From Methylopila sp. M107 (GTDB taxonomy: Bacteria > Pseudomonadota > Alphaproteobacteria > Rhizobiales > Methylopilaceae), in assembly GCF_000384475.1 (NCBI RefSeq), contig NZ_ARWB01000001.1:3723039-3787038 (forward strand): a stretch of DNA of 64,000 nt, given 5' to 3'. The notes beneath the pieces were generated by a model, which saw nothing but the letters and a program-made list of their open reading frames with translations, made no database searches and had not been told where the DNA came from. The position numbers were made by a program, and so were the translations under genes. This document shows, one piece after another, positions 10,040-19,596 of this stretch. Every line of letters begins with the position of its first letter. Positions within the stretch are counted from its first letter, which is position 1.

Positions 10040-12124
10040 GTGGCCTGCTCGTCTCGAACCGATTCGAGGACGACCCGATTGGCGACCGCCGCCGCGTATC
10101 TTGAGAAGCTGAACCCCGAGCAGCGCGCGGCGGTCGAGCACGGGCCGGCGGCCGGCCCGCTGCTCGTCATCGCGGGCGCGGGCTCGGGCAAGACCAGCAC
10201 GCTCGCGCACCGCGTGGCCCATCTGATCGCGGGCGGGGCCGATCCCTCGCGCGTCCTGCTGCTGACCTTCTCGCGCCGCGCCGCGCAGGAGATGATCCGC
10301 CGTGTCGAGCGCATCTCCGCGCAAGCGCTTGGACCCAAGGCGCCGCCGATCCATCTGCCATGGGCCGGCACCTTCCATGGCGTCGGCGCGCGGCTGATCC
10401 GCGAGTTCGCCGAGGTCATCGGGCTCGACCCGCAGTTCACGATCCACGATCGCGAGGATTCTTCGGACCTCATTAACGTGGTCCGGCACGAACTCGGCCT
10501 GTCGAAAACCGAAAAGCGGTTTCCGGCGAAGGGCACGTGCCTCGCGATCTATTCGCGTGTCGTGAACGCGCAGGTCCCTCTCGAACGCGCGCTGGGCGAC
10601 GCCTTTCCGTGGTGCGCGGGCTGGTCGGAGGAGCTCGGCCGGCTGTTCGGGGCCTATGTCGACGCCAAGCAGCGGCAGGGCGTGCTCGACTACGACGACC
10701 TGCTGCTCTACTGGGCGCAAATGGCGGGCGAGCCCGCGATCGCGGAAGAGCTCGGCCGCCGCTTCGACCATGTGCTGGTCGACGAATATCAGGACACCAA
10801 CCGCCTGCAGTCGGCGATCCTCATCGCGCTGAAGCCCGCGGGCGCGGGCGTTACCGTCGTCGGAGACGACGCGCAGTCGATCTACTCGTTCCGCGCAGCG
10901 ACCGTGCGCAACATTCTCGACTTTCCGGGACACTTCGATCCGCCGGCGCGGATCGTCACGCTCGACCGCAACTACCGGTCGACGCAAGCCATCCTCGCCG
11001 CCGCCAACGCCGTGATCGAGCTCTCCCCCGAACGGTTCACGAAAAACCTCTGGACCGATCGATCGTCGGGCGGGCGTCCGCGGCTCGTGACTGTTCGGGA
11101 CGAGGGCGAACAGGCCCGCTTCGTCGCCGACAGCGTGCTCGAGAACCGCGAGGCGGGAGAGGCGCTGAAAGCCCAGGCGGTGCTGTTCCGCACCTCGAGC
11201 CACAGCGCGCCGCTTGAGCTGGAGCTGACCCGCCGCAACATCCCGTTCGTGAAGTTCGGCGGTCTCAAATTCCTCGACGCCGCGCACGTCAAGGATCTGC
11301 TGTCGCTGCTGCGCTTCGCCCAGAACCCGCGCGACCGGGTTTCGGGGTTCCGCGTCCTGCAGCTTTTGCCGGGCGTCGGCCCCGCCTTCGCGGCGAAAGC
11401 GCTCGACGCCGTCGCGGCCTCGCCGTCGCCTCTGTCCGCGCTCAGGAAGGTGAAGCCGCCGCCCCGCGCCGCGGACGATTGGGCTGCGTTCGCGGAAGTC
11501 GCGGCCAGCGTCGCCGCCGACGCCGGCTGGCCGGCGGGGCTCGCGGCGGCGCGCAGCTGGTACGAGCCGCATCTCGATCGCATCCACGAGGACGCGGAAG
11601 TGCGCCGGCTCGACCTCGCGCAGCTCGAACGCATCGCGGAAACCTATCCGTCGCGCGAGCGCTTCCTGACCGAACTCACGCTCGATCCGCCGAACGCGAC
11701 CAGCGACGAATCCGGCCCGCCGCTGCTCGACGAGGACTATCTCATCCTCTCCACCATCCACTCGGCCAAGGGACAGGAGTGGAAGTCGGTGTTCGTTCTG
11801 AACGCGGTCGACGGCTGCATCCCGTCCGATCTCGGGACCGGAACCTCTTCGGAGATCGAGGAGGAGCGCCGCCTGCTCTATGTCGCGATGACGCGGGCCA
11901 AGGACGCGCTTAGCCTCGTCGTGCCCCAGCGCTTCTATGTCTCGAACCAGTCCGCGCGCGGCGACCGCCACGTCTACGCCGCCCGCACGCGCTTCATCCC
12001 GACTGGGCTGCTCGATAAGTTCGAGGCCGCCTCATGGCCGCCGCCGAGCGCCGAGGCGTCGCAGGCGAAGCGGCCGATCGCGCCGGTCGACATCGGCGCG
12101 CGCCTGCGGGCGATGTGGGGCTGA
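10040..12124 (+). CDS. SF1 DNA helicase, UvrD/Rep type
   Basis: ATP-driven 3'-5' DNA helicase, 694 residues, probably in repair or replication restart. All SF1A motifs are present in order: Q motif LNPEQRAAVEHG, Walker A AGAGSGKTS, Ia TFSRRAAQEM, Walker B VLVDEYQDTN, III GDDAQSIYSFR, IV LDRNYRS, V STIHSAKGQEWKSV and VI LLYVAMTRAKDAL. The start is uncertain: GTG at 10040 or TTG at 10079, since homology begins around LNPEQ. Which UvrD paralogue it is cannot be settled from sequence alone. It is monocistronic, with repeats on both sides. Confidence 0.93.
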   Translation: MACSSRTDSRTTRLATAAAYLEKLNPEQRAAVEHGPAAGPLLVIAGAGSGKTSTLAHRVAHLIAGGADPSRVLLLTFSRRAAQEMIRRVERISAQALGPKAPPIHLPWAGTFHGVGARLIREFAEVIGLDPQFTIHDREDSSDLINVVRHELGLSKTEKRFPAKGTCLAIYSRVVNAQVPLERALGDAFPWCAGWSEELGRLFGAYVDAKQRQGVLDYDDLLLYWAQMAGEPAIAEELGRRFDHVLVDEYQDTNRLQSAILIALKPAGAGVTVVGDDAQSIYSFRAATVRNILDFPGHFDPPARIVTLDRNYRSTQAILAAANAVIELSPERFTKNLWTDRSSGGRPRLVTVRDEGEQARFVADSVLENREAGEALKAQAVLFRTSSHSAPLELELTRRNIPFVKFGGLKFLDAAHVKDLLSLLRFAQNPRDRVSGFRVLQLLPGVGPAFAAKALDAVAASPSPLSALRKVKPPPRAADDWAAFAEVAASVAADAGWPAGLAAARSWYEPHLDRIHEDAEVRRLDLAQLERIAETYPSRERFLTELTLDPPNATSDESGPPLLDEDYLILSTIHSAKGQEWKSVFVLNAVDGCIPSDLGTGTSSEIEEERRLLYVAMTRAKDALSLVVPQRFYVSNQSARGDRHVYAARTRFIPTGLLDKFEAASWPPPSAEASQAKRPIAPVDIGARLRAMWG

Positions 12125-12483
12125 GGGTACTGAGGAAACACGGACACCACCGCCGTCATCGCCGGGCTTGACCCGGCGATCCATCGGGCGCGGACGCGCC
12201 CTTCTGAGTGGGGAACTCGGAGACATTAGAGTTCCCTCCGATGGATGCCCGGATCAAGTTCGGGCATGACGGCGGTGTTTTGACCCAAGATCATTGCGCT
12301 TCAGAGACTTGCGCCCGACGCCGATGAGGGCGCAAGCCCCGCGTCCAGCGCAGGTGAGACAAGCTTTGCGCGCGTTGCCGAACGCCGCGTCGCCACTACC
12401 TGAAAGCCTGACCACCAAGGTCCTTCGCCGCGCTTCCGCACGGCGCTTTTCAGCCGGCTTCCTCGCGGGGCCGAGGGTGAACC
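12125..12483. other. Intergenic region with family A repeat
   Basis: A 359-base stretch without a gene. The first half is a family A inverted repeat (12148-12277). The second half is GC-rich with a weak hairpin (CTTGCGCCC / GGGCGCAAG, 12312-12336) and leads into the patatin gene. I see no clear promoter motif. Confidence 0.5.
12148..12277. repeat. Dispersed inverted repeat, family A
   Basis: Outer arms CACCGCCGTCAT and ATGACGGCGGTG; inner hairpin arms CGCCGGGCTTGACCCGGCG and GCCCGGATCAAGTTCGGGC, each followed inwards by ATCCATCGG / CCGATGGAT. A second internal palindrome around GGGAACTC / GAGTTCCC makes this the longest family A copy. Confidence 0.85.
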
Positions 12484-13623
12484 ATGGCGAGCGAAACGAC
12501 ATCGAAGCGTGCCGACTGCGTGCTCGTGCTGCAGGGCGGCGGCGCGCTCGGCTCCTATCAGGCGGGCGTCGTCGAGGCGCTCGCCGAGAGCGGTTTCGAG
12601 CCCGACTGGGTCGCCGGCATCTCGATCGGCGCGATCAACTCGGCGCTGATCGCCGGCAACCCGCCGGAACGGCGCCTCGAACGGCTGCAGACCTTCTGGG
12701 AGCGGGTGACTTCGGGCTTGCAGGTGCAGGCCTGGTGGCCAAACGACGCCGCCCACGCCGCCTTCAACGAGTGGAGCGCGGCCTGGGGCACGGTGACGGG
12801 CGCGCCCGGCTTCTTCTCGCACTGGCTGCCGCCGCGCGCGCTCTATCCCGCCGGCGTTCCAGGCCCCAACAGCTATTACGACACCTCGCCGCTGCGCGAG
12901 ACGCTGCTCGAGCTGGTCGACTTCGACCGCATCAACGACCGCAAAACGCGGTTTTCCGTCGGCGCCGTCAATGTCGAGACCGGAAACATGACGTGGTTCG
13001 ACAATCACGGGAAGGAGTCGATCACGCCGGAGCACGTCATGGCGTCGGGGGCGCTGCCGCCGGGCTTTCCGGCCGTGAAGATCGGCGACGGGTATTACTG
13101 GGACGGCGGCCTCGTCTCCAACACGCCGCTGCATCGGGTGCTCGACGACTGCGAGGCGAACGAGCTCACGATCTACCAGGTCGACCTGTTTCCAGCGCGC
13201 GGACCATTGCCCGGCACGCTCGCGGCCGTCGCCGAGCGTGACAAGGACATCCGCTATTCGAGCCGCACCCGCCGCACCACGGACGCGGAAAAGCGAATCC
13301 TCGACCTGAAGGCTGCGTTCCGGCGGCTCCACAAGAAGCTGCCGCCGGAGCTTCACGACGATCCAGACGTCGCGCTGCTCGGGCAAAGCTCGAAAGAGCT
13401 GTCGGTCGCGATCATGCAGCTGATCTACGCCCGCAAGCCCTACGAGGGCTCGGCCAAGGATTACGAGTTCTCGCGCGCCACCATGCTGGAGCACTGGGCC
13501 GCCGGCGCGCAGGACGCGCGACGCGGCCTGACGGCTCCGGGCTGGCTCAATCTCAAGCGGAAACAGGGGATCGTGACCTTCGATCCGACCCACGACCGCG
13601 ACAAGGACACCACGAAGGACTGA
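12484..13623 (+). CDS. Patatin-like phospholipase
   Basis: A 379-residue serine hydrolase with the patatin Ser-Asp dyad: oxyanion hole GGGALG (residues 18-23), nucleophile elbow GISIG with Ser47, and the dyad aspartate in DGG (Asp207). The C-terminal part (from about residue 280) resembles the DUF3734 extension. No signal peptide, so cytoplasmic. The ATG follows GAGGGTG. It stands 6 bases before an acetoacetate decarboxylase gene and shortly before 3-hydroxybutyrate dehydrogenase, a grouping known in other rhizobial genomes. The neighbours suggest a role in PHB-granule or ketone-body metabolism; the actual substrate is unknown. Confidence 0.92.
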   Translation: MASETTSKRADCVLVLQGGGALGSYQAGVVEALAESGFEPDWVAGISIGAINSALIAGNPPERRLERLQTFWERVTSGLQVQAWWPNDAAHAAFNEWSAAWGTVTGAPGFFSHWLPPRALYPAGVPGPNSYYDTSPLRETLLELVDFDRINDRKTRFSVGAVNVETGNMTWFDNHGKESITPEHVMASGALPPGFPAVKIGDGYYWDGGLVSNTPLHRVLDDCEANELTIYQVDLFPARGPLPGTLAAVAERDKDIRYSSRTRRTTDAEKRILDLKAAFRRLHKKLPPELHDDPDVALLGQSSKELSVAIMQLIYARKPYEGSAKDYEFSRATMLEHWAAGAQDARRGLTAPGWLNLKRKQGIVTFDPTHDRDKDTTKD

Positions 13624-13629
13624 CCGCCC

Positions 13630-14373
13630 ATGACCCGCGACGAGATTCTGAAGACGCCGTCGATGCCGGCGTTCAGCCCGAGCTATCCGCATGCGCCGAA
13701 CCGCTTCATCAAGCGCGAATATCTGATCATCTACTACGAGACCGACCCGGAGCTGATCCGCGCGGCGCTCCCCGAGCCGCTGGAGCCGGCGCCCGGCAAC
13801 ATCGTGTTCTACGAGTGGATGAAGATGCCGGACAGTTCCGGCTTCGGCGACTACGAGGAGAGCGGGCAGGGCATCCCCGCGCTCTGGAACGGCGAGGCCT
13901 GCAACTTCTCGGTTCAGATGTATCTCGACGACGAGCCGCCGATCACGGGCGGGCGCGAGATCTGGGGCTTTCCGAAGAAGTGGGGCGTGCCGCGCCTGAA
14001 GGTCGCCAAGGACACGCTGACCGGCACGCTGCACTACGCAGACCAGCGCGTCGCGATGGGCACCATGACCTATAAGCACCGAAGTCTGGAGGACCAGCTC
14101 GACAAGGTCCGCCAGGGCATTGAGGGCCTCAACGTCAACCTGAAGCTGCTGCCCGACGTCGACGGCGGCGTGAAGGTCGCGCAACTCGTCGGCTACAACC
14201 TCACCGACGTCACCGTGCTCGGCGCCTGGGAGGGCGACGCGCGGCTCGATCTCGTGCCCCACGTAAACTGCCGGGTCGCGGATCTTCCGGTGCGGAAGAT
14301 CGTCCGGGCGCGACATCAGGTCGTCAATTTCACGCTGCCCTACGGACGCGTGCTGCACGACTATCTCGGCTAA
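13630..14373 (+). CDS. adc: Acetoacetate decarboxylase
   Basis: Predicted to convert acetoacetate to acetone and CO2 through a Schiff base on lysine. The 247 residues carry the family core EIWGFPKKWGVPRL, in which Lys116 (with Lys117 beside it) corresponds to the catalytic and pKa-tuning lysine pair. FYEWMKMP and the C-terminal VARLDLVPH-like stretch also fit. It begins 6 bases after the patatin gene, so they are probably co-transcribed, and is followed by 3-hydroxybutyrate dehydrogenase, which makes its substrate. Some ADC-superfamily members are not true decarboxylases, but the FPKKWG motif and context favour the classical activity. Confidence 0.92.
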   Translation: MTRDEILKTPSMPAFSPSYPHAPNRFIKREYLIIYYETDPELIRAALPEPLEPAPGNIVFYEWMKMPDSSGFGDYEESGQGIPALWNGEACNFSVQMYLDDEPPITGGREIWGFPKKWGVPRLKVAKDTLTGTLHYADQRVAMGTMTYKHRSLEDQLDKVRQGIEGLNVNLKLLPDVDGGVKVAQLVGYNLTDVTVLGAWEGDARLDLVPHVNCRVADLPVRKIVRARHQVVNFTLPYGRVLHDYLG

Positions 14374-14402
14374 TTCGCTGATTAGAGGCGCGATCACCTC
14401 AA

Positions 14403-14498
14403 CCGTCATGCCCGCGTCTTCGCGGGTATCCACGACTTGATCGTAGAGTTCCGCGTTCCTAGGAATTCGTGGATACCCGGCTCCGCCGGGCATGACGG
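14403..14498. repeat. Dispersed inverted repeat, family A (subtype 3)
   Basis: Outer arms CCGTCATGCCCG / CGGGCATGACGG, inner borders ATCCACGACTT and CGTGGATACCC. Shares the inner GTGGATA element with the copies at 27223, 38896 and 53759. It sits between adc and bdhA, on the path of a likely common transcript. Confidence 0.9.
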
Positions 14499-14560
14499 CG
14501 TCGATGCATCCAAGCCATCCAAACACGTTCTAAATCAATCGGATCGAAGGACCATTCGTC

Positions 14561-15346
14561 ATGAGCCTCAAGGGAAAGACCGCCGTCGTCACCGGTTCGA
14601 CCAGCGGCATCGGGCTCGCCATCGCGCGTGACCTCGCCAAGGACGGAGCGAACGTCGTCATCAACGGATTTGGCGCGCCGCAAGACGTCGAGAAGGAGCG
14701 CGCCGCCATCGAGGCCGATTTCGGCGTCAGGTGCGCCTACTCGCCGGCCGACCTCACAAAAACCGATCAGGTCTACGCCATGGTGCAGCTCGCGGTCGAC
14801 ACGTTCGGATCGGTCGACGTGCTGGTGAACAACGCAGGCGTCCAGCATGTCGATCCCATCGAGGATTTTCCCAACGACAAGTGGGACCTGATCATCGCTC
14901 TGAACCTCTCGGCCGCGTTCCACGCGATCCAGGCGGCGATCCCCCACATGAAGAAGGCCGGCTGGGGCCGCATCGTCTCAACCGCGTCGGCCCATTCGCT
15001 CGTCGCCTCGCCGTACAAGTCGGCTTATGTCTCGGCCAAGCACGGCCTTGCGGGCCTGACCAAGACGGCGGCGCTTGAGCTCGCGACCCACAAGATCACG
15101 GTCAACTGCTATTCGCCCGGCTACGTCTGGACGCCGCTCGTCGAGGCGCAGATCCCGGATACGATGCATGCGCGGGGGCTCACGAAAGAGCAGGTCATCA
15201 ACGACGTGCTGCTCGCCGCCCAGCCGACCAAGGAGTTCGTGACGGTCGAGCAGGTCGCGGCGCTGGTTTCGTTCCTGTGCTCGGACGCCGCCGCCAGCAT
15301 CACCGGCGCCAATATCGCGATCGACGGCGGCTGGACGGCAGAGTGA
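14561..15346 (+). CDS. bdhA: 3-hydroxybutyrate dehydrogenase
   Basis: NAD-dependent short-chain dehydrogenase that interconverts 3-hydroxybutyrate and acetoacetate. 261 residues with TGSTSGIG cofactor motif, NNAGVQHV, and the catalytic Ser143, Tyr156 and Lys160. The residues that bind the carboxylate of hydroxybutyrate in characterised enzymes also appear conserved: Gln in VQHV, His145, Lys153, the Gln of VEAQIPD and the Trp of the C-terminal GGWTAE. An AAGGA ribosome binding site precedes the ATG. With the upstream decarboxylase and patatin it forms a PHB or ketone-body breakdown group. Confidence 0.95.
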   Translation: MSLKGKTAVVTGSTSGIGLAIARDLAKDGANVVINGFGAPQDVEKERAAIEADFGVRCAYSPADLTKTDQVYAMVQLAVDTFGSVDVLVNNAGVQHVDPIEDFPNDKWDLIIALNLSAAFHAIQAAIPHMKKAGWGRIVSTASAHSLVASPYKSAYVSAKHGLAGLTKTAALELATHKITVNCYSPGYVWTPLVEAQIPDTMHARGLTKEQVINDVLLAAQPTKEFVTVEQVAALVSFLCSDAAASITGANIAIDGGWTAE

Positions 15347-15602
15347 GGCGACGTCGCGGCCGGTTTGACCCTCCCCGATACCGCGGCGAGTGGAGCGGCC
15401 GCGGCCGATGGTGAGAAGGCGGAGTAGGGCTGCATTGGGAGTCATGCGCGCGAGCCGAGGCAGTCAGGACGTTCCGTTGCAGTGGCGCAATTTAATGTGG
15501 CGCGCGCAGCTGTTTCAATGCGCGGGTGCGGGGCCATCTGGAGAGCACCAGAGCGACGGTCGACGAACGAGCCGGCGCCGCTCAACCAGAAGGAAGAGCA
15601 TC

Positions 15603-15842
15603 ATGAAGACCTTAGCATATGCGCTCGGCGCGCTGGCGATCGCCGCGACGGCCGCCCAGGCCGAACCCGTCACCCGCAGCACCATCACGGGCTACGCCGC
15701 GTCCGTCGCGGTCGCGCGCGGAATCCCGACCGATGGGTCGGTCGCAGTTGCGGATCATCAGGCGCCGCAGTTCCGCCAGTCGGCGATCCAGACCACCTCC
15801 GCGAAGCGCGTGGTCCGCACCGACCGAGCCTATCGCGACTGA
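15603..15842 (+). CDS. Small secreted protein of unknown function
   Basis: A 79-residue protein with a short signal peptide (MKTLAYALGALAIAATAAQA, cut before EPV). The mature peptide of about 59 residues is Ser/Thr/Ala-rich with repeated basic pairs and has no cysteine or recognised domain. GGAAGAG lies 7 bases before the ATG. It resembles the many small DUF-type periplasmic proteins of rhizobia that have no assigned function. A strong hairpin follows the stop. Confidence 0.75.
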   Translation: MKTLAYALGALAIAATAAQAEPVTRSTITGYAASVAVARGIPTDGSVAVADHQAPQFRQSAIQTTSAKRVVRTDRAYRD

Positions 15843-15862
15843 CGCCGGCGGCGCATGACGAA

Positions 15863-15899
15863 AAAAGGGCCGGGACGCGTCGCGCGTCCCGGCCCTTCT
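15863..15899. terminator. Bidirectional terminator between the small secreted gene and sdhB
   Basis: GGGCCGGGACGCG-TCG-CGCGTCCCGGCCC, a perfect 13-bp stem, with an A-run on the left (the U-run for the minus strand) and TTCTC on the right. It serves two convergent transcription units. Confidence 0.9.
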
Positions 15900-15921
15900 C
15901 ATGTGCGGCGTCACAGCTCGA

Positions 15922-16707
15922 TCAGAACTGGCGCGACACCATCATGTGCTTGATCTCGGCGATCGCCTTTGCCGGGTTGAGGCCCTTCGGGCAGGCCTTG
16001 GCGCAGTTCATGATGGTGTGGCAGCGATAGAGCTTGAACGGGTCTTCCAGCCCGTCGAGCCGCTCGCCGGTCGCCTCGTCGCGGCTGTCGATCAGCCAGC
16101 GATAGGCCTGCAGCAGGGCGGCCGGGCCAAGATAGCGATCGCCGTTCCACCAGTAGCTCGGGCACGAGGTCGAGCAGCAGGCGCACAGGATGCACTCGTA
16201 TAGCCCATCGAGCTTTTCGCGGTCGGGGCGCGACTGGCGCCACTCCTTGCCCGGAGGCGGCGTGTCGGTCTTGAGCCAGGGCTCGATCGAGGCGTGCTGG
16301 GCGTAGAAGCGGGTGAGGTCGGGGACGAGGTCCTTCACCACCGGCATGTGCGGCAGCGGATAGATCTTCACCGTGCCGCCGGAATTGCACTCGTCCATGC
16401 CCTTGGTGCAGGCGAGCGTGTTGGTTCCGTCGATGTTCATCGCGCAGGAGCCGCAGATGCCCTCGCGGCAGGAGCGGCGGAAGGTGAGCGAGGCGTCGAC
16501 GTTCGACTTGATCCAGATGAGCCCGTCCAGAACCATCGGGCCGCAATCTTCGCGGTCGACATGGAAGGTGTCGACGCGCGGATTGATCCCGTCGTCGGGG
16601 TTCCAGCGATAGACTTTGAACTCCGTCGTCTCCTTGGCCCCGCTGGGCTTCGGCCAGACCTTGCCTTCGACGAGGCGGGAGTTTTTGGGGAGGTTGAACT
16701 GGACCAT
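15922..16707 (-). CDS. sdhB: Succinate dehydrogenase iron-sulfur subunit
   Basis: Carries electrons from the flavin of SdhA to ubiquinone through three Fe-S clusters. 261 residues. The [2Fe-2S] ligands are in CREGICGSC plus the later LACTKG cysteine, the [4Fe-4S] set in CILCACC, and the [3Fe-4S] set in [15 protein letters not shown]. It is the last gene of the minus-strand sdhC-sdhD-sdhA-(small ORF)-sdhB operon and ends at a bidirectional terminator. Confidence 0.98.
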   Translation of the reverse strand: MVQFNLPKNSRLVEGKVWPKPSGAKETTEFKVYRWNPDDGINPRVDTFHVDREDCGPMVLDGLIWIKSNVDASLTFRRSCREGICGSCAMNIDGTNTLACTKGMDECNSGGTVKIYPLPHMPVVKDLVPDLTRFYAQHASIEPWLKTDTPPPGKEWRQSRPDREKLDGLYECILCACCSTSCPSYWWNGDRYLGPAALLQAYRWLIDSRDEATGERLDGLEDPFKLYRCHTIMNCAKACPKGLNPAKAIAEIKHMMVSRQF

Positions 16708-16715
16708 GTCTTGTC

Positions 16716-16940
16716 TCAGGCCTCGATCAGGTCGAGGCGCTTTTCGATGCGCTGAAGGCGGCCGTCGAAACGGTCGAGCTGGTGCCTGATCTGTACGATA
16801 TCGGTCCGCAGGCCCGACATCTGGTCCACGAGCGACGAAACTCTGGCGGTCAGATCCGTCAGCCGATCCTGCATCCGATCGAGCCGCTGATCGATGCTCC
16901 GCAGATAGCGCAGGACGATGCTGTCGGGTTCATCCGCCAT
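16716..16940 (-). CDS. Small coiled-coil protein inside the sdh operon
   Basis: A 74-residue, strongly charged helical protein: after [17 protein letters not shown], leucine/isoleucine residues repeat with heptad spacing almost to the end ([36 protein letters not shown]). No cysteine, signal peptide or membrane segment. It lies 9 bases after sdhA and 8 bases before sdhB, so it is almost certainly translated from the sdh message. Similar short coiled-coil proteins occur in rhizobial genomes without known function. A structural or assembly role for complex II would be inference only. Confidence 0.8.
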   Translation of the reverse strand: MADEPDSIVLRYLRSIDQRLDRMQDRLTDLTARVSSLVDQMSGLRTDIVQIRHQLDRFDGRLQRIEKRLDLIEA

Positions 16941-16949
16941 GGTCTGTCC

Positions 16950-18791
16950 TCAATACACCCGCGCCTTGGGCTCGATGTACTGGATGTCGTTGGTCATCGT
17001 GTAGGTGTGGACCGGGCGGTAGTCGATCGAGACCTTCTTGGCGTCGATGTCGGCCCAGGCGAGCGTGTGCTTCATCCAGGTCTTGTCGTCGCGGTCCGGG
17101 AAATCCTCGCGGGCGTGCGCGCCGCGGCTCTCCTGCCGGTTCGCGGCGCTGTCCATGGTGACGACCGCCTGGGAGATCAGGTTGTCGAACTCCAGAGTCT
17201 CGATCAGGTCCGAGTTCCAGATCAGCGAGCGGTCGGTGACGGCGACGTCGCTCGCGCCCGACCAGACCTCGTGGATCAGCTTCTGGCCTTCCTCCAGCAC
17301 CTCGCCGGTGCGGAACACGGCGCAGTTCGACTGCATGACCTTCTGCATCGACAGGCGCAACTGCGCGGTCGGCGTGCCGCCGGAGGCGTTGCGAAGCTTG
17401 TCGAGCCGCTCGACCGCCATGTCGGACGCGCTCTTCGGCAGTTCGGCGTGGCTGGCGTTGCGCTCCAGCGTCGCGGCGCAGCGGTCCGCGGTGGCGCGGC
17501 CGAACACCACGAGGTCGCTCAGCGAGTTAGATCCGAGACGGTTCGCGCCGTGGATGGAGACGCAAGCCGCCTCGCCGACCGCCATCAGGCCGCGCACCAC
17601 CGAGTCCGGGTCGCCGTCGAGCTTGGTCAGCACCTCGCCGTGAAAGTTCGTGGGGATGCCGCCCATGTTGTAATGCACGGTCGGGATCACCGGGATCGGC
17701 TCGCGCGTCAGGTCGACGCCCGCGAAGATGCGCGCGCTCTCCGAGATGCCGGGCAGGCGCTCGTGCAGGATGCTCGGGTCGAGATGGTCGAGGTGGAGGT
17801 AGATGTGGTCCTTGTTCTTGCCGACGCCGCGGCCGTCGCGGATCTCCATCGTCATGGAGCGCGAGACCACGTCGCGTGAAGCGAGGTCCTTGGCCGACGG
17901 CGCGTAGCGCTCCATGAAGCGGTCGCCCTCGGAATTCGTCAGGTATCCGCCTTCGCCGCGCGCGCCCTCGGTGATCAGGCAGCCCGCGCCGTAGATCCCC
18001 GTGGGGTGGAACTGCACAAATTCCATGTCCTGAAGCGGCAGGCCGGCGCGGAGCACCATGGCGTTGCCGTCGCCCGTGCAGGTGTGGGCGGAGGTCGCCG
18101 AGAAATAGGCGCGGCCGTAGCCGCCGGTCGCTAGGATCGTGCGCTTCGACTGGAAGCGGTGCAGCGTGCCGTCGTCCATCTTGAGCGCGACGACGCCGAC
18201 GCACTCGCCCTCCTCGTTCATCATCAGGTCGATGGCGAAGTATTCGATGAAGAACTCCGCCTTCGCCTTCAGCGCCGCGCCGTAGAGCGTGTGCAGGATG
18301 GCGTGGCCGGTGCGGTCCGCGGCCGCGCAGGTGCGTTGCGCGGTGCCCTTGCCGTAATGGGTCGTCATGCCGCCGAACGGCCGCTGGTAGATCTTGCCTT
18401 CTTCCGTTCGGGAGAACGGCACGCCCCAGTGCTCGAGCTCGTAGACGGCGGCCGGCGCGTTGCGCACGAAGTACTCGATCGAGTCCTGGTCGCCGAGCCA
18501 GTCGGAGCCCTTGACCGTGTCGTACATGTGGAAGCGCCAGTCGTCCTCGCCCATGTTGCCGAGAGACGCCGAGATGCCGCCCTGCGCCGCGACCGTGTGC
18601 GAGCGCGTCGGGAACACCTTGGTGATGCAGGCCGTCTTCAGGCCGGCTTCGGAGCAGCCCACCACGGCGCGAAGCCCCGCGCCGCCGGCGCCGACGACCA
18701 CGACGTCGAACTTGTGGTCCGTGAAGGGATAGGCCCGGCCGTTGACCGAGGGGCCGTTCCCATGCGCGCCGTTCGGCTGCGAGGCCGCCAT
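16950..18791 (-). CDS. sdhA: Succinate dehydrogenase flavoprotein subunit
   Basis: Catalytic subunit that oxidises succinate to fumarate. 613 residues. The FAD-binding GAGGAGLRA, the covalent-FAD histidine in [11 protein letters not shown], the substrate-site EFVQFHPTG and RGEGGYLTN, and the C-terminal R/H-rich capping residues (MKHTLAW...RPVHTYTM) are all present. The N-terminus has a short Gly/Asn-rich extension ([13 protein letters not shown]) before the conserved domain. It follows sdhD by 6 bases. Confidence 0.98.
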   Translation of the reverse strand: MAASQPNGAHGNGPSVNGRAYPFTDHKFDVVVVGAGGAGLRAVVGCSEAGLKTACITKVFPTRSHTVAAQGGISASLGNMGEDDWRFHMYDTVKGSDWLGDQDSIEYFVRNAPAAVYELEHWGVPFSRTEEGKIYQRPFGGMTTHYGKGTAQRTCAAADRTGHAILHTLYGAALKAKAEFFIEYFAIDLMMNEEGECVGVVALKMDDGTLHRFQSKRTILATGGYGRAYFSATSAHTCTGDGNAMVLRAGLPLQDMEFVQFHPTGIYGAGCLITEGARGEGGYLTNSEGDRFMERYAPSAKDLASRDVVSRSMTMEIRDGRGVGKNKDHIYLHLDHLDPSILHERLPGISESARIFAGVDLTREPIPVIPTVHYNMGGIPTNFHGEVLTKLDGDPDSVVRGLMAVGEAACVSIHGANRLGSNSLSDLVVFGRATADRCAATLERNASHAELPKSASDMAVERLDKLRNASGGTPTAQLRLSMQKVMQSNCAVFRTGEVLEEGQKLIHEVWSGASDVAVTDRSLIWNSDLIETLEFDNLISQAVVTMDSAANRQESRGAHAREDFPDRDDKTWMKHTLAWADIDAKKVSIDYRPVHTYTMTNDIQYIEPKARVY

Positions 18792-18797
18792 GACGTC

Positions 18798-19175
18798 TCA
18801 GACTCCGAAGCTGATTTTGAGAAGCGCGAAGGTCGCCGCAAGGCCGACGACGATGGCGAAGAAGGTGTTGGCCATCAGGCAGGCGAGCTTGACGAGTTCG
18901 CCGTGGACATAGTCCTCGATGATGACCTGCATGCCGATCTTCATGTGGATCGTCGCGGCCAGCACGAACAGCAGCATCAGGATCGCGATCCAGGGATTGC
19001 CGAGCAGCGCGGTCGCCCCGGCATGGCTCGAGCCCGACAACGCTATGACCACGCCAACAAAGATCAGCGCGAGCGGCAAGTTCGCGACGGCCGTAAGCCG
19101 CTGGACCCAGAAGTGCTCGGTGCCGGACTTCGCGGCTCCGAGGCCGCGGACCTGTGCGAGAGGGGTGCGCATCAT
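18798..19175 (-). CDS. sdhD: Succinate dehydrogenase membrane anchor SdhD
   Basis: A 125-residue membrane anchor with three hydrophobic segments (about residues 30-47, 60-80, 95-122). HMKIGMQVIIEDYVHG contains the conserved histidine region for heme b and the quinone-site tyrosine. Two ATG codons stand in tandem (19175 and 19172); either may be the start. It is preceded by sdhC with a 13-base gap. Confidence 0.95.
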   Translation of the reverse strand: MMRTPLAQVRGLGAAKSGTEHFWVQRLTAVANLPLALIFVGVVIALSGSSHAGATALLGNPWIAILMLLFVLAATIHMKIGMQVIIEDYVHGELVKLACLMANTFFAIVVGLAATFALLKISFGV

Positions 19176-19188
19176 GACCGGTGTTCCC

Positions 19189-19596
19189 TCAGCCCGCGGC
19201 GCCCTTGAGGGCGTATCCGACGATCCAGATAAGCACAGTGAGTACGATCGAGCCGACGAGGCAGACCTTGTAGAGCAGCTCGCGCTCTGGTCCGAACCCG
19301 TGGCCGACGTCCCAGATCAGATGCCGGACGCCGCCGAGCGCATGATGAATCAGCGCCCATGTGTAACCGAACAGGATGATTTGGCCTGGAATCGAGCCAT
19401 AAACAGCTTGCACCGTCGCAAACGCAGACGGGCCCGCAGCGGCCGAAACCAGCCAGATGACGATGAGAATCGTGCCGAAATACAGCGCGGCGCCCGTGAT
19501 GCGATGCACGATCGACATCATCATCGACAGCATCGGGCGGTAGATCTGCAAGTGCGGCGACAGCGGCCTGCCGGATCCGGCGTGCGGCGAGTCCAT
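19189..19596 (-). CDS. sdhC: Succinate dehydrogenase cytochrome b556 subunit
   Basis: First gene of the operon, 135 residues, three membrane segments. RPLSPHLQIY and SIVHRITG are the SdhC signature, and the ALIHHALGGVRHLIWD stretch supplies the axial heme histidine. It anchors SdhA/SdhB to the inner membrane. The 261-base region to the divergent tetR gene must hold its promoter. Confidence 0.96.
   Translation of the reverse strand: MDSPHAGSGRPLSPHLQIYRPMLSMMMSIVHRITGAALYFGTILIVIWLVSAAAGPSAFATVQAVYGSIPGQIILFGYTWALIHHALGGVRHLIWDVGHGFGPERELLYKVCLVGSIVLTVLIWIVGYALKGAAG

Noticed and set aside
12301-14526. 741-codon open frame antisense to the patatin and adc genes
   Set aside because: Runs straight through two real genes and intergenic DNA; no domain signature.
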